Below are positions 42,567 to 51,507 of a DNA stretch of 64,000 nt, in pieces (the first letter of the stretch is position 1; the number at the start of each line of letters is the position of its first letter). A model generated the notes under the pieces. It searched no databases and was not told the origin of the DNA. It saw only the letters and a program-made list of their open reading frames with translations. Both the position numbers and the translations under genes were made by a program. The DNA is from Paraburkholderia saeva (GTDB taxonomy: Bacteria > Pseudomonadota > Gammaproteobacteria > Burkholderiales > Burkholderiaceae): contig NZ_CAJQZC010000016.1 of NCBI RefSeq assembly GCF_907164555.1, positions 41,660 through 105,659 on the forward strand. Reading direction: 5' to 3'.

Positions 42567-43184
42567 TCATGCCTGACGGGTTGCGATAACTGCGGCGGCG
42601 CCGGCCATCATCGCCGCGCTGCTGCGATTTGCGATGCCCACGGCGCGCGGGCTCGTCAGGAGCCGGCGCGCACGCACGGCGAGGAGCGCCCACACCAGGT
42701 CGGCGGTTACGAGAACGACCAGCATCGTCATCGTCAGCTCGAACCAGGCAAGGACGCCGACGCGCGAAAGGTCGACGATCGTCGGCAATAGCGCGAGATA
42801 GAAAACCATGATCTTCGGGTTACCGAGGGTGACCATCAATCCCGCGATGAACATGCGCCACGGTGACCGGTTACCCGGCAGCGCATCCTGCTGCACGTCG
42901 GCAGGCGCAAACCACATCTTCCATGCAAGAAAAAGCAGGTAGATGACGCCGACAAATTTCAGCGCGATAAACAGCATGCCGAATGTGTGCGCAACCACCG
43001 CGAGGCCCGCGACCGCGCACGTGAGCCACAATGCTTCGCCAATCCACATCGCGGCCAGAAACGGCAACACATCGCGAAAGCCGTTCGTGAGCACGCGCGC
43101 AACGAGCGCCGCAACGCTTGGTCCGGGTGAACTCGCCACGACCATCAGCGTGATTCCGAAAACGAGCAGGCCTGAGAGCGCCAT
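42567..43184 (-). CDS. LysE/RhtB-family exporter
   Basis: A 205-residue inner-membrane protein with six helices. The family mark SPGPSVAALVARVLTNGFRD sits after helix 1, followed by GVIYLLFLAWKMW and GLMVTLGNPKIMVFYLALLP. LysE/RhtB proteins export amino acids such as lysine, threonine or homoserine lactone. It is followed on the same strand upstream by a DedA-type gene with 49 bp between. Substrate unknown. Confidence 0.9.
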   Translation of the reverse strand: MALSGLLVFGITLMVVASSPGPSVAALVARVLTNGFRDVLPFLAAMWIGEALWLTCAVAGLAVVAHTFGMLFIALKFVGVIYLLFLAWKMWFAPADVQQDALPGNRSPWRMFIAGLMVTLGNPKIMVFYLALLPTIVDLSRVGVLAWFELTMTMLVVLVTADLVWALLAVRARRLLTSPRAVGIANRSSAAMMAGAAAVIATRQA

Positions 43185-43233
43185 GCGATACCTCCACGTG
43201 TTTCGTCATGCGTGAAAGACAACGTAGAACCGC

Positions 43234-43881
43234 TTAAACGCGTTGCCGTTTGCCGTTTACAAACCGCCACAGCGCGCCCAGTAACAGCGAACCTGTGCCA
43301 AGAGCAACGCCAAGCAGGACGATCGAACTCATATGATCGCGCACGAGCGGCACATTGCCAAATACGTAACCCGCCGCGACCAGCGAGACGATCCAGATCG
43401 CCGCGCCCGGCACGACGAAGGCGACGAACCGCGCGAACGTCATGCGCGCCACGCCGCCGACGAACGGCGCGAAGGTACGTACCACCGCAATATACGGCGA
43501 TAGCAGAAACGTGATGCCGCCGCGTGCTTCATAGAACAGGTGCGCCTTACGCAGCGCGTTCCTGTCGATCCAGCGAATGTTCGCGGTATAGACCTTCTCG
43601 CCGATTGCGCGGCCCGTTGCATAGTTGACGATGCTGCCGGCGACCGTCGCTGCAAATAGCACCGGTATCACGATCCATACATTCAGCGCGTGTGTCGCCG
43701 CGAACGCGCCGCAGATAAAGATCAACGGATCGCCGGGCAGAAAGAAGAGCGGCAAAAACCCGATCTCAACGAAAACAATCGCAAACAGCATGGCATACAC
43801 AGCAGTGCCGTACTGCTCGATCAAGCCGCCCAACTGCTGGTCGAAGTGCAGCGCGAGCTGTAGCAGATGCATCAGGTCCAT
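43234..43881 (-). CDS. DedA-family (SNARE-associated) membrane protein
   Basis: A 215-residue DedA protein with about five helices. Typical blocks: VEIGFLPLFFLPGDPLIFI, NYATGRAIGEKVY, FYEARGGITFLLSPYIAVVR, FAPFVGGVARMTFARF. DedA proteins are tied to phospholipid flipping and membrane potential. It lies upstream of the LysE gene on the same strand. Confidence 0.9.
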   Translation of the reverse strand: MDLMHLLQLALHFDQQLGGLIEQYGTAVYAMLFAIVFVEIGFLPLFFLPGDPLIFICGAFAATHALNVWIVIPVLFAATVAGSIVNYATGRAIGEKVYTANIRWIDRNALRKAHLFYEARGGITFLLSPYIAVVRTFAPFVGGVARMTFARFVAFVVPGAAIWIVSLVAAGYVFGNVPLVRDHMSSIVLLGVALGTGSLLLGALWRFVNGKRQRV

Positions 43882-43990
43882 GTCGGTCAGGCGGAATTCA
43901 GATTCCAGCAGTGTAGTCCCGCGCGCGGTGCGCGTACGGTTTTCTGGCTCCGCCGCGCTGGTGAGGGGCGGGCGATAAAAGCAGACGACA

Positions 43991-44040
43991 AAAAAAGCGC
44001 GGAGTGCACGGCCGTGTGATCCCGCCCGCGCACTCCGCGC
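43991..44040 (-). terminator. Rho-independent terminator of the old-yellow-enzyme gene
   Basis: GCGCGGAGTGC (43997-44007) and GCACTCCGCGC (44030-44040) form a perfect 11-bp stem with a 22-base loop. On the minus strand it is followed by a run of T (complement of the A run at 43990-43996). Confidence 0.85.
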
Positions 44041-44071
44041 CTGTTACTGCAAACCTGCCTTGATGCGCAGA

Positions 44072-45136
44072 CTAACCGTTCACGGCTTCGAGTGCGGGAT
44101 AGTCTGTGTAACCGGCTTCGCCTTCAGCGTAGAAGGTTTCCGGCACCGGCATGTTCAGCGGCGCGTCGAGCGCAAAACGGCGTGGCAGATCCGGGTTCGC
44201 GATGAAAAGCTGACCCCATGCAACGGCATCCGCTTCGCCTGCATCCAGTACCTGTTGCGCGCTTTCCTTCGTGAACCGTTCGTTTGCGACGTACGTACCG
44301 CCAAATTCCTTCTTCAGTTGCGGGCCGAGGCGGTCGTCGCCCAGCGCCTCGCGCGAAGCGATAAATGCAATCTTGCGCCTGCCGAGTTCGCGGGCCACGT
44401 AGCCGAACGTGCCGGCCGGATCGGAATCGCCCATCGAGTGCGAGTCGCGACGCGGCGCAAGGTGAACGCCGACGCGGTTCGCGCCCCATACAGCAATACA
44501 TGCGTCCGTCACTTCGAGGAGGAGGCGTGCACGATTCTCGATCGAGCCGCCGTAGGCGTCCGTGCGCTGGTTTGTGCTGTCCTGCAGGAACTGGTCGAGC
44601 AGATAGCCGTTCGCACCGTGCACTTCGACCCCGTCAAAGCCAGCGGCTTTCGCGTTCTCCGCGCCCTTGCGATACGCTTCGACGATGCCGGGAATTTCCG
44701 CGAGATCGAGCGCACGCGGCGTGACGTATTCGCGCTTCGGCCGCACGAGGCTCACATGGCCTTTCGGCGCGATCGCGCTTGGTGCAACGGGCAGATCGCC
44801 GTCGAGGAACACCGGGTCCGACACACGCCCCACGTGCCACAGTTGCAGGAAAATCGTGCCGCCAGCCTTGTGGACGGCCTCGGTGACGAGCTTCCAGCCC
44901 TCGACCTGTTCCTGCGACCAGATGCCGGGTGTCGCGGCGTAACCGAGACCCTGCGGCGTGACGGACGTCGCTTCGCTCAGGATCAGGCCAGCCGACGCGC
45001 GCTCGGCGTAATACTTCGCCATCAGTGCGTTCGGAACGCGGATGTCGCCTGCACGCGAACGCGTCAGCGGTGCCATGAAGATGCGGTTGCGCAGTGTGAG
45101 ATCGCCAATCTGGATCGGATCGAAAAGAGTCGGCAT
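44072..45136 (-). CDS. nemA: Old yellow enzyme (NADH:flavin oxidoreductase, NemA-like)
   Basis: A 354-residue FMN-dependent ene-reductase. LRNRIFMAPLTRSRAGD, LILSEATSVTPQG, FLQLWHVGRVSDP, GFDGVEVHGANGYLLDQFLQ and AYGGSIENRARLLLEV are the diagnostic blocks; HGAN supplies the His-Asn substrate ligands. It reduces activated alkenes such as N-ethylmaleimide and can attack nitrate esters. It ends at a strong terminator. An ArsR-type gene follows upstream on the same strand and may regulate it. Confidence 0.9.
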   Translation of the reverse strand: MPTLFDPIQIGDLTLRNRIFMAPLTRSRAGDIRVPNALMAKYYAERASAGLILSEATSVTPQGLGYAATPGIWSQEQVEGWKLVTEAVHKAGGTIFLQLWHVGRVSDPVFLDGDLPVAPSAIAPKGHVSLVRPKREYVTPRALDLAEIPGIVEAYRKGAENAKAAGFDGVEVHGANGYLLDQFLQDSTNQRTDAYGGSIENRARLLLEVTDACIAVWGANRVGVHLAPRRDSHSMGDSDPAGTFGYVARELGRRKIAFIASREALGDDRLGPQLKKEFGGTYVANERFTKESAQQVLDAGEADAVAWGQLFIANPDLPRRFALDAPLNMPVPETFYAEGEAGYTDYPALEAVNG

Positions 45137-45221
45137 AAGTGTTCACCTTTCCTGGCGGGCCGGCGCCCGCCGATAAGAGACAGCATGAAAAATAGAAACG
45201 CGGCGACGTATATGCGCGGCG

Positions 45222-45545
45222 TCAGAACTCGGCGTTCAGGTGTTCGATAAACGCCTGAATGACCGCTTCATTGCGTTTGAAGAACACCCATTGACCCACG
45301 CGCTTCGACGTGACGAGCCCGGCGCGCTGCAAGGCGGCAAGGTGCACGGATACAGTCGACTGGGACAGGCCGCAACGTCCTTCGAACTTGCCCGCGCAGA
45401 CGCCGTAATCGAGCGGAAAATCCTGATCCGAAAAGTGCTCGGACGGATTTTTCAGCCAGCCGAGAATCTCCCGGCGCAACGGATTGGCGAGCGCCTTGTG
45501 GATTGCATCGACATCGATCTTTTGCGGGGCGGTGTGGGTCTTCAT
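45222..45545 (-). CDS. ArsR-family regulator
   Basis: A 107-residue winged-helix regulator: IHKALANPLRREILGWLKNP, LSQSTVSVHLAALQRAGLVT, and a wing KRVGQWVFFKRNE. Cys residues in DYGVCAGKFEGRCGLSQS lie just before the recognition helix, so it may sense thiol-reactive compounds, as some regulators of old yellow enzymes do (inference). It starts at 45545 and is upstream of the OYE gene on the same strand, 85 bp apart. Confidence 0.87.
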   Translation of the reverse strand: MKTHTAPQKIDVDAIHKALANPLRREILGWLKNPSEHFSDQDFPLDYGVCAGKFEGRCGLSQSTVSVHLAALQRAGLVTSKRVGQWVFFKRNEAVIQAFIEHLNAEF

Positions 45546-45796
45546 CAACGTTTGTTCCGACGCGGCATGTGGGCATGCCGGCAGTTGCATCGCTACGGAA
45601 CGAATCATATATCGTGATTATACGATATTCAAGAAGTCCATGCTGACGATGGGGGTGATAGCTTTTCGACGCACAAAAAAGCCCGCACTTTTTCGCCGCC
45701 GCGTTTTGCGCACAAAAAGGAGCGTACGGCGGCGGGTCCTTACCCATGCGTCGGCGGATTGCGATCCGCACACGCAGACCGCGAGGCGGCACTCGC

Positions 45797-46603
45797 TCAA
45801 ACCACCCCAAGCAATTCCTTCAGCTGAGCCGTTCTCGCCCGGCTGACTGGCACCTGCGTCTGCTCTGCGTCATCCATGACAAGATTGACGCTTTCGTCCG
45901 ATTTGACCAGTTCAACCGCGTAGGGAAGGCTCACGATGTGGCTGCGATGCACGCGGAGATAGATGCTGTTATCGAGCCGCAATTCGAGGTCGGCCAGGGA
46001 GAGATTGGACAGGTAGCGATCATCCTTCGTGACGATCGTCGTGTAGTGACCGTCGCCCTGGAAGCGCACGACGTCCTTCAGGTCGATCAGGATCACGCGA
46101 TTCTTCCGGTAAACCGGGATCTTGAAGAGACGGCGCGGCTGCACGACATGTTCGCTGGTCTGTTTACCGGATGGCTCGGTGGTGAGGTCGGTCACGTCGT
46201 AGAAAATCATGCACGTCCCGCAAGCACCACCCGTCCCGGACATCTTCGAGACCTTGATCATCAGGATACGGTCGGGGATGTTGATCATCATCGCCACCGG
46301 TGGCGGTGACCTTACAGGGCAGCCATCTGCATCGTGCGATTGCAGCAGGAAGCGCAACTTGTCGCGGCTCTTTTCCGGATGCAGCTGAACGACGTCGATG
46401 CCGAACAGTTTGTCCTGGGTGACGCCAAGCGACTGTTCGCCGGCAGGCCCGAGAATCTGCAGGGCGACGTCATTGAACGCAGTCACGAGACCCTGGGCGT
46501 CGAGCCAGACCATTCCCGGATTGAACTGTTCCAGCTTGTGCTGGAATGTTTCGTTACGTAGCGGTTCCGATGCCGCCGGAGCGGCGGTCTCTAACGGTTT
46601 CAT
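45797..46603 (-). CDS. rcoM: CO-sensing heme PAS-LytTR regulator RcoM
   Basis: A 268-residue single-component regulator. The N-terminal PAS domain (residues ~20-130) carries the heme-ligand set known from RcoM of P. xenovorans: His75 (VVQLHPEKS), Cys95 (DGCPV) and Met105 (VAMMIN). The C-terminal LytTR DNA-binding domain (~165-268) has KIPVYRKNRVILIDLKDVVR, YLRVHRSHIVSL and PVSRARTAQLKELLGVV. In RcoM, CO replaces the Met ligand of the ferrous heme and activates cox transcription. It is divergent from coxM, as in known RcoM loci. Confidence 0.93.
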   Translation of the reverse strand: MKPLETAAPAASEPLRNETFQHKLEQFNPGMVWLDAQGLVTAFNDVALQILGPAGEQSLGVTQDKLFGIDVVQLHPEKSRDKLRFLLQSHDADGCPVRSPPPVAMMINIPDRILMIKVSKMSGTGGACGTCMIFYDVTDLTTEPSGKQTSEHVVQPRRLFKIPVYRKNRVILIDLKDVVRFQGDGHYTTIVTKDDRYLSNLSLADLELRLDNSIYLRVHRSHIVSLPYAVELVKSDESVNLVMDDAEQTQVPVSRARTAQLKELLGVV

Positions 46604-46967
46604 CCGGGTCTCCTGACCTTATTGGGCCGTCCACGCTCTTAGGCGATTTGTCTCCTCTTTGTATGTCGTTTCCAGATTTCGCGCAAGCTTTCGGACGGTT
46701 CACGCATGTTTTCCCGCCATTCGTGAAAGAGGTTTGCAAATGCTGCGCCGCGTCGTGAAATTGTCTTCCCATACGGGCGGTGTCTGGCGAGCTCTCCGTT
46801 CCCGCCGTATCCGGTGCTTGACCACTTTCGTGTCCGTTTTCCGGTACTTGACGCTCGTGCGCCACCGTTCGGGAAATCACATTGAATTGTTGCGCCGGAT
46901 TGTGAAATGCTCATTCACGAACGGATGACGCCTCTGCGCCATCGGATGACAAAAAAAGGAGACCCAT
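46604..46967. promoter_or_regulatory. rcoM-coxM divergent control region
   Basis: The region carries several repeats. CCGGTGCTTGAC (46811-46822) and CCGGTACTTGAC (46841-46852) are exactly 30 bp apart. TCGTGAAA occurs at 46721 and 46753 and TTGTGAAA at 46900; TTCACG occurs at 46699 and 46914. ACCGTTCGG (46864-46872) fits the general LytTR half-site. Which of these RcoM binds cannot be decided here. AAAAAGGAGA precedes the GTG start of coxM. Confidence 0.5.
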
Positions 46968-47834
46968 GTGATCCCTCGTCCATTCGAATATCACGTTCCG
47001 CGCACGTTGTCCGACGCCATCGGTCTGCTGAACGAGCACGGCGACTCGGCGAAGCTTCTTGCGGGCGGCCATAGCCTGCTGCCGATGATGAAGTTGCGTT
47101 TTGCGGAGCCGGATCATCTGATCGATCTGGGCAAGCTGACGGAATTGAAGGGTATCCGCGAAGCGGGCAAGGAAATTCGCATCGGGTCCATGACGACCGA
47201 GAACGAACTGATCTGGTCTACGTTGCTGCAAACCCGATGCCCGCTGGTTGTGGAAGGCGCGCGGCAGATTTCAGACCCGCAGGTACGCTACCGCGGCACG
47301 ATCGGCGGCGACATTTCACACGGCGATCCGGGTAACGATCATCCCGCGTTGATGATCGCGCTCAACGCGGTTTTCGTCCTGCAGGGTGAACACGGGGAGC
47401 GCGTGGTGCCCGCTGACGGTTTCTTTCTCGGCACCTATATGACCACGCTTGACCCTGGCGAGATCATGACGGAAATCCGTATTCCGATACCGGAAGCCGG
47501 CGCCGGTTCCTGTTACGCGAAACTGAAGCGCAAAACCGGTGATTTCGCCACAGCCGCCGCGGCCGTGACGTTGCGCATGAGCGGCGGGACGGTTAGCGAC
47601 GTTCGCATTGCATTGACCAACGTCGCGCAGACGGCGGTGAGGGCAACGGACGCCGAGCAGGCGCTACGCGGCAAGCCGCTCGACGAGTCGGCCATTGCCG
47701 AAGCGGCGCGTCTTGCGATGGCGGTTTGCGATCCCGTGGCCGACCTGCGCGGCGACGTGGAGTACAAGACGGCGATGGCGGGTGAAATGACACGACGGGC
47801 GCTGGCGACTGCATATTCGCGGGCAGCTCACTGA
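46968..47834 (+). CDS. coxM: CO dehydrogenase medium subunit (flavoprotein)
   Basis: A 288-residue FAD subunit of the aerobic Mo-CO dehydrogenase. The FAD motifs AGGHS (32-36) and TIGGD (111-115) are at the same positions as in Oligotropha CoxM. It passes electrons from the iron-sulfur subunit to the quinone pool or another carrier. Translation starts with GTG at 46968 after AAAAAGGAGA; an out-of-frame ATG two bases earlier is not used. It leads the cox operon. Confidence 0.95.
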   Translation: MIPRPFEYHVPRTLSDAIGLLNEHGDSAKLLAGGHSLLPMMKLRFAEPDHLIDLGKLTELKGIREAGKEIRIGSMTTENELIWSTLLQTRCPLVVEGARQISDPQVRYRGTIGGDISHGDPGNDHPALMIALNAVFVLQGEHGERVVPADGFFLGTYMTTLDPGEIMTEIRIPIPEAGAGSCYAKLKRKTGDFATAAAAVTLRMSGGTVSDVRIALTNVAQTAVRATDAEQALRGKPLDESAIAEAARLAMAVCDPVADLRGDVEYKTAMAGEMTRRALATAYSRAAH

Positions 47835-47866
47835 GGGTCTCGAAGCGGATTCCGGGAGAACACGGC

Positions 47867-48388
47867 ATGAGCAAAAAGATCATGGTGTCGTTCAGGCTGA
47901 ACGGCAAGGAAACGGATGTGGTCGTCGAGCCGCGCGAGTTGCTGATCCATACGCTGCGCGAAAAGTGCCTGCATACCGGTCCGCATATTGGCTGCGAGAC
48001 CTCTCATTGTGGCGCGTGCACGGTCGATTTCGACGGTATGTCTGTCAAATCCTGCACGATGTTGACGGTCCAGGCCGAAGGTGCGGAGGTGCTGACCGTC
48101 GAAGGTCTCGCCCAGGGTGGCGAGCTTCACGCGCTACAGGAAGGCTTCATGCAGGAGCACGGTCTGCAGTGCGGCTTCTGTACGCCCGGCATGCTGATGC
48201 GTGCCTCGCGTCTGCTGCAGGAAAATCCGGATCCGGACGAGGAGGAAATCCGCTACTGGATGGCGGGCAATCTGTGTCGATGCACCGGGTATCAGAACAT
48301 TGTGAAGGCGGTGCAGTACGCGGCGCGCAAGCTGCGCGGCGAGGCCGTGGAAACATCGCATCCGTTGATGACAGCGGATACACACTGA
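47867..48388 (+). CDS. coxS: CO dehydrogenase small subunit (2 x [2Fe-2S])
   Basis: A 173-residue iron-sulfur subunit. The plant-type cluster uses Cys43, Cys48, Cys51 (CETSHCGAC) and Cys63; the second cluster uses Cys102, Cys105 (CGFC), Cys137 and Cys139 (CRC). It links the molybdenum site of CoxL to the FAD of CoxM. The gene starts 32 bases after coxM and ends 17 before coxL. Confidence 0.96.
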   Translation: MSKKIMVSFRLNGKETDVVVEPRELLIHTLREKCLHTGPHIGCETSHCGACTVDFDGMSVKSCTMLTVQAEGAEVLTVEGLAQGGELHALQEGFMQEHGLQCGFCTPGMLMRASRLLQENPDPDEEEIRYWMAGNLCRCTGYQNIVKAVQYAARKLRGEAVETSHPLMTADTH

Positions 48389-48405
48389 CGCCCGGGAGAA
48401 ACGTG

Positions 48406-50814
48406 ATGGGAAATCTCGACACCAGTCTCGATCGTCTCGCCGCGCTGGAGGGGATGGGATGCTCCCGCAAACGCCGCGAGGATCCCCGCTTCATTCAGGG
48501 CAAGGGCACCTATGTCGACGACGTCAAGATGCCCGGCATGTTGTTCGGCGTGATGGTGCGCAGTCCCTACGCGCACGCCCGCGTGAAGCGCATCGACAAG
48601 TCCCGCGCACTCGCGCATCCGGGCGTGCATGCCGTCCTGACCGCCGATGACCTGAAGCCGCTCAAGCTGCACTGGATGCCGACGCTTGCGGGCGACGTAC
48701 AGGCGGTGCTCGCCGATGAAAAAGTCTGCTTCCAGAATCAGGAGGTCGCCTTTGTCGTCGCCGACGACCGCTACGTGGCCGCCGACGCCGCGGAGCTCGT
48801 GGAAGTGGAGTACGAGGAATTGCCGGCGGTGATCGATCCGTTCGCGGCCCTGGCGCCCGATGCGCCCGTGATCCGCGAAGACATTCGCGACAGGCAGACG
48901 GGCGCGCATGGTGCGCGAAAACATCCCAATCACATCTTCACCTGGAATATCGGCGACAAGGACAGGACGGATCGTGTCTTCGACAACGCCGAGGTCACCG
49001 TTGTACAGCAGATGCTGTATCCGCGTGTGCATCCGTGTCCGCTCGAAACCTGTGGATGCGTCGCATCGTTCGACAAGGCACGCGGCGATCTGACGGTCTA
49101 TATCACGTCGCAGGCCCCGCATGTCGTGCGGACGGTGGTCGGGTTGCTGTCGGCGATTCCGGAGTCGAAGATCCGCATCATTTCGCCGGACATTGGCGGC
49201 GGCTTCGGCAACAAGGTCGGCGTATATCCGGGCTATGTCACGGCGATTGTGGCTTCGATCGTGCTGGGGCGGCCCGTCAAGTGGATCGAGTCGCGTTCCG
49301 AGAATCTGAGTTCCACGGCATTCGCGCGCGACTATCACATGACAGGCGAACTGGCGGCCGATCGCGATGGGCGCATCAAGGCACTACGCGTACACGTCAC
49401 GGCCGATCACGGTGCGTTTGATGCGTGCGCTGACCCGACCAAATGGCCAGCGGGCATGTTTCATGTCTGTACAGGATCCTATGCGATACCGAACGCCTTT
49501 GTGTCGGTCGACGGTGTGTACACCAACAAGTTTCCCGGTGGCGTGGCGTACCGCTGCTCGTTCAGGGTGACTGAAGCGGTCTATCTGATCGAGCGGATGG
49601 TCGACGTGCTGGCGCAGAAGCTCGGCATCGACAAGGCCGAAATACGCCTGCGCAATTTCATCCGCAAGGAGCAGTTCCCGTACACGACCCCGCTTGGACT
49701 CGAATACGATTCGGGCGACTATGAGCCTGCCCTGAAGAAAGTGCTCGCCGCGGTCGATTATCCGGCCCTGCGCGCAGAGCAGGCCGCGCGGCGGGCAGAC
49801 CCGAACGCCGAGTGGCTGATGGGCATCGGCGTCGTGAACTTTACGGAAATCGTCGGCGCGGGACCTTCGAAGATGTGCGACATCCTGGGCATCGGCATGT
49901 TCGATTCATGCGAGATTCGCGTGCATCCCGACGGCTCCGCGATCGCGCGCATGGGAACGATCACGCAGGGGCAGGGGCATCAGACGACATACGCCCAGAT
50001 CATTGCGTCGGAAGCAGGTATCCCGGCTTCGAAAATAACCGTCGAGGAGGGCGACACCTCCACGGCGCCGTACGGGCTCGGGACTTATGGGTCGCGTTCT
50101 ACCCCTGTGGCGGGTGCGGCGGTCGCGCGCGCGTCGCGCAAGATTCGCGAGAAGGCCCGGCAGATTGCCGCGCATCTTCTCGAAGCCAGCCCGAACGACG
50201 TCGAATTCGACCTCGACCGTTTCGTGCTGAAGGGTTCGCCAGCGCAGTTCAAAACGCTCAAGGAAGTCGCGTGGGCCGCATACAACAACGTGCCCGAAGG
50301 CATGGAGATGGGGCTGGAAGCGGTCGACTACTACGATCCGCCCAACTTCACATTCCCGTTTGGCGCTTACGTCTGCGTGCTCGATGTGAATCGCTTTACG
50401 GGCGAAACGCGCGTGCGCCGCTTTTATGCGCTTGACGATTGCGGTACGCGGATCAATCCGATGATCATCGAAGGACAGATTCACGGCGGCCTCACGGAAG
50501 GTTTCGCCGTCGCGATGGGACAGGAAATGCCTTACGACGAATCCGGCAATCTGCTGGGCGCCACGTTGCTGGATTACTTCGTGCCGACGGCAGCGGAGAC
50601 CCCGCATTGGGAGACTGATTTCACGGTCACGCCATCGCCGCATCATCCGATCGGCGCGAAGGGTGTGGCCGAATCGCCGCACGTCGGCTCGATTCCATGT
50701 TTCACATCGGCGATGGTCGATGCGTTTGCGCATCTCGGTGTGACGCACATGAACATGCCGCATAACGCCTACCGCGTGTGGCAGCAAAGCCGCTCGCTTG
50801 GGTTGACGAGGTAA
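48406..50814 (+). CDS. coxL: CO dehydrogenase large subunit, form I (Mo-Cu)
   Basis: An 802-residue molybdopterin subunit that oxidises CO to CO2. The loop AYRCSFR with Cys384 (codon 49555-49557) is the form I signature; this Cys binds the Cu of the Mo-S-Cu centre (Cys388 in Oligotropha). DIGGGFGNK and GAKGVAESPHVG (catalytic Glu at ~756) are also present. Form I with the intact loop distinguishes true CO dehydrogenase from form II relatives (AYRGAGR). The ATG at 48406 was chosen; the longer frame upstream overlaps coxS in another frame. Confidence 0.97.
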   Translation: MGNLDTSLDRLAALEGMGCSRKRREDPRFIQGKGTYVDDVKMPGMLFGVMVRSPYAHARVKRIDKSRALAHPGVHAVLTADDLKPLKLHWMPTLAGDVQAVLADEKVCFQNQEVAFVVADDRYVAADAAELVEVEYEELPAVIDPFAALAPDAPVIREDIRDRQTGAHGARKHPNHIFTWNIGDKDRTDRVFDNAEVTVVQQMLYPRVHPCPLETCGCVASFDKARGDLTVYITSQAPHVVRTVVGLLSAIPESKIRIISPDIGGGFGNKVGVYPGYVTAIVASIVLGRPVKWIESRSENLSSTAFARDYHMTGELAADRDGRIKALRVHVTADHGAFDACADPTKWPAGMFHVCTGSYAIPNAFVSVDGVYTNKFPGGVAYRCSFRVTEAVYLIERMVDVLAQKLGIDKAEIRLRNFIRKEQFPYTTPLGLEYDSGDYEPALKKVLAAVDYPALRAEQAARRADPNAEWLMGIGVVNFTEIVGAGPSKMCDILGIGMFDSCEIRVHPDGSAIARMGTITQGQGHQTTYAQIIASEAGIPASKITVEEGDTSTAPYGLGTYGSRSTPVAGAAVARASRKIREKARQIAAHLLEASPNDVEFDLDRFVLKGSPAQFKTLKEVAWAAYNNVPEGMEMGLEAVDYYDPPNFTFPFGAYVCVLDVNRFTGETRVRRFYALDDCGTRINPMIIEGQIHGGLTEGFAVAMGQEMPYDESGNLLGATLLDYFVPTAAETPHWETDFTVTPSPHHPIGAKGVAESPHVGSIPCFTSAMVDAFAHLGVTHMNMPHNAYRVWQQSRSLGLTR

Positions 50815-50875
50815 TAGCGCGCCATAGACCGCTGTCTGGGCGCACATCGTCCAGGCACACGCCAGGGATGATTCG

Positions 50876-51493
50876 ATGAAAGTCGTACTGGAAAAAGTGT
50901 TTCCTCTCGCTGCCACGGCGGATAGCGCCTGGCAGCTTATGCAAGACATTGAGGCGGTTGCCGGCTGCATGCCGGGCGCACAGATTACCGGACGCATTGA
51001 CGCGACCCATTACAAGGGGACGATTATCGTGCGGCTCGGACCCGCCACGATGTCGTTCAAGGGCGACATCGAGGTGGTGAATCTCGATGCTGTTGCACGC
51101 AGCCTGCATCTGGTGGGCAAGGGCGCGGATCTGACGGGCAGCTCGGCGGCATCGATGGATCTTGTCGCCGCGGTGCAGGCCGCCGGCGAGACGTGCGAGC
51201 TGACCGGCAGGAGCGAGGTGACGATGAGCGGCAAGGCGGCCGCGCTTGGCGGACGTTTGATGGGGCCCGTCGCGGACCAGATGCTCAAGCAGTTCGTGGC
51301 GAACTTCGCGGCGCGGCTGCAGACGCTGCAGGTGCCACAGACGGAGCAGACCGCGATGCCGTCGTCCGATCCCGGCGTTGCGCCCGCGGCGACCGGGCGC
51401 GACAAGTCGCAAGCCGAACTGAACGGTCTGGCGTTTGCCTGGGCTGTGTTGCGCGACTGGCTGCGGGACATTTTTTCCCGCAAGACGGCCTGA
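50876..51493 (+). CDS. coxG: CoxG-type SRPBCC membrane-recruitment protein
   Basis: A 205-residue protein. Residues 1-150 form the SRPBCC/CoxG lipid-binding fold (KVFPLAATADSAWQLMQDIE; VAGCMPGAQITGRID; GPATMSFKGDIEV). A linker and a short C-terminal amphipathic stretch (WAVLRDWLRDIFSRK) follow. In other species CoxG anchors CO dehydrogenase to the membrane and may deliver quinone. It sits 61 bases after coxL and 14 before coxD. Confidence 0.9.
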   Translation: MKVVLEKVFPLAATADSAWQLMQDIEAVAGCMPGAQITGRIDATHYKGTIIVRLGPATMSFKGDIEVVNLDAVARSLHLVGKGADLTGSSAASMDLVAAVQAAGETCELTGRSEVTMSGKAAALGGRLMGPVADQMLKQFVANFAARLQTLQVPQTEQTAMPSSDPGVAPAATGRDKSQAELNGLAFAWAVLRDWLRDIFSRKTA

Positions 51494-51507
51494 ACGTCGA
51501 GGCACCC

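Noticed and set aside
47965..48405. Upstream extension of the coxL frame
   Set aside because: It overlaps coxS, whose iron-sulfur motifs are unmistakable; coxL homology begins at 48406.
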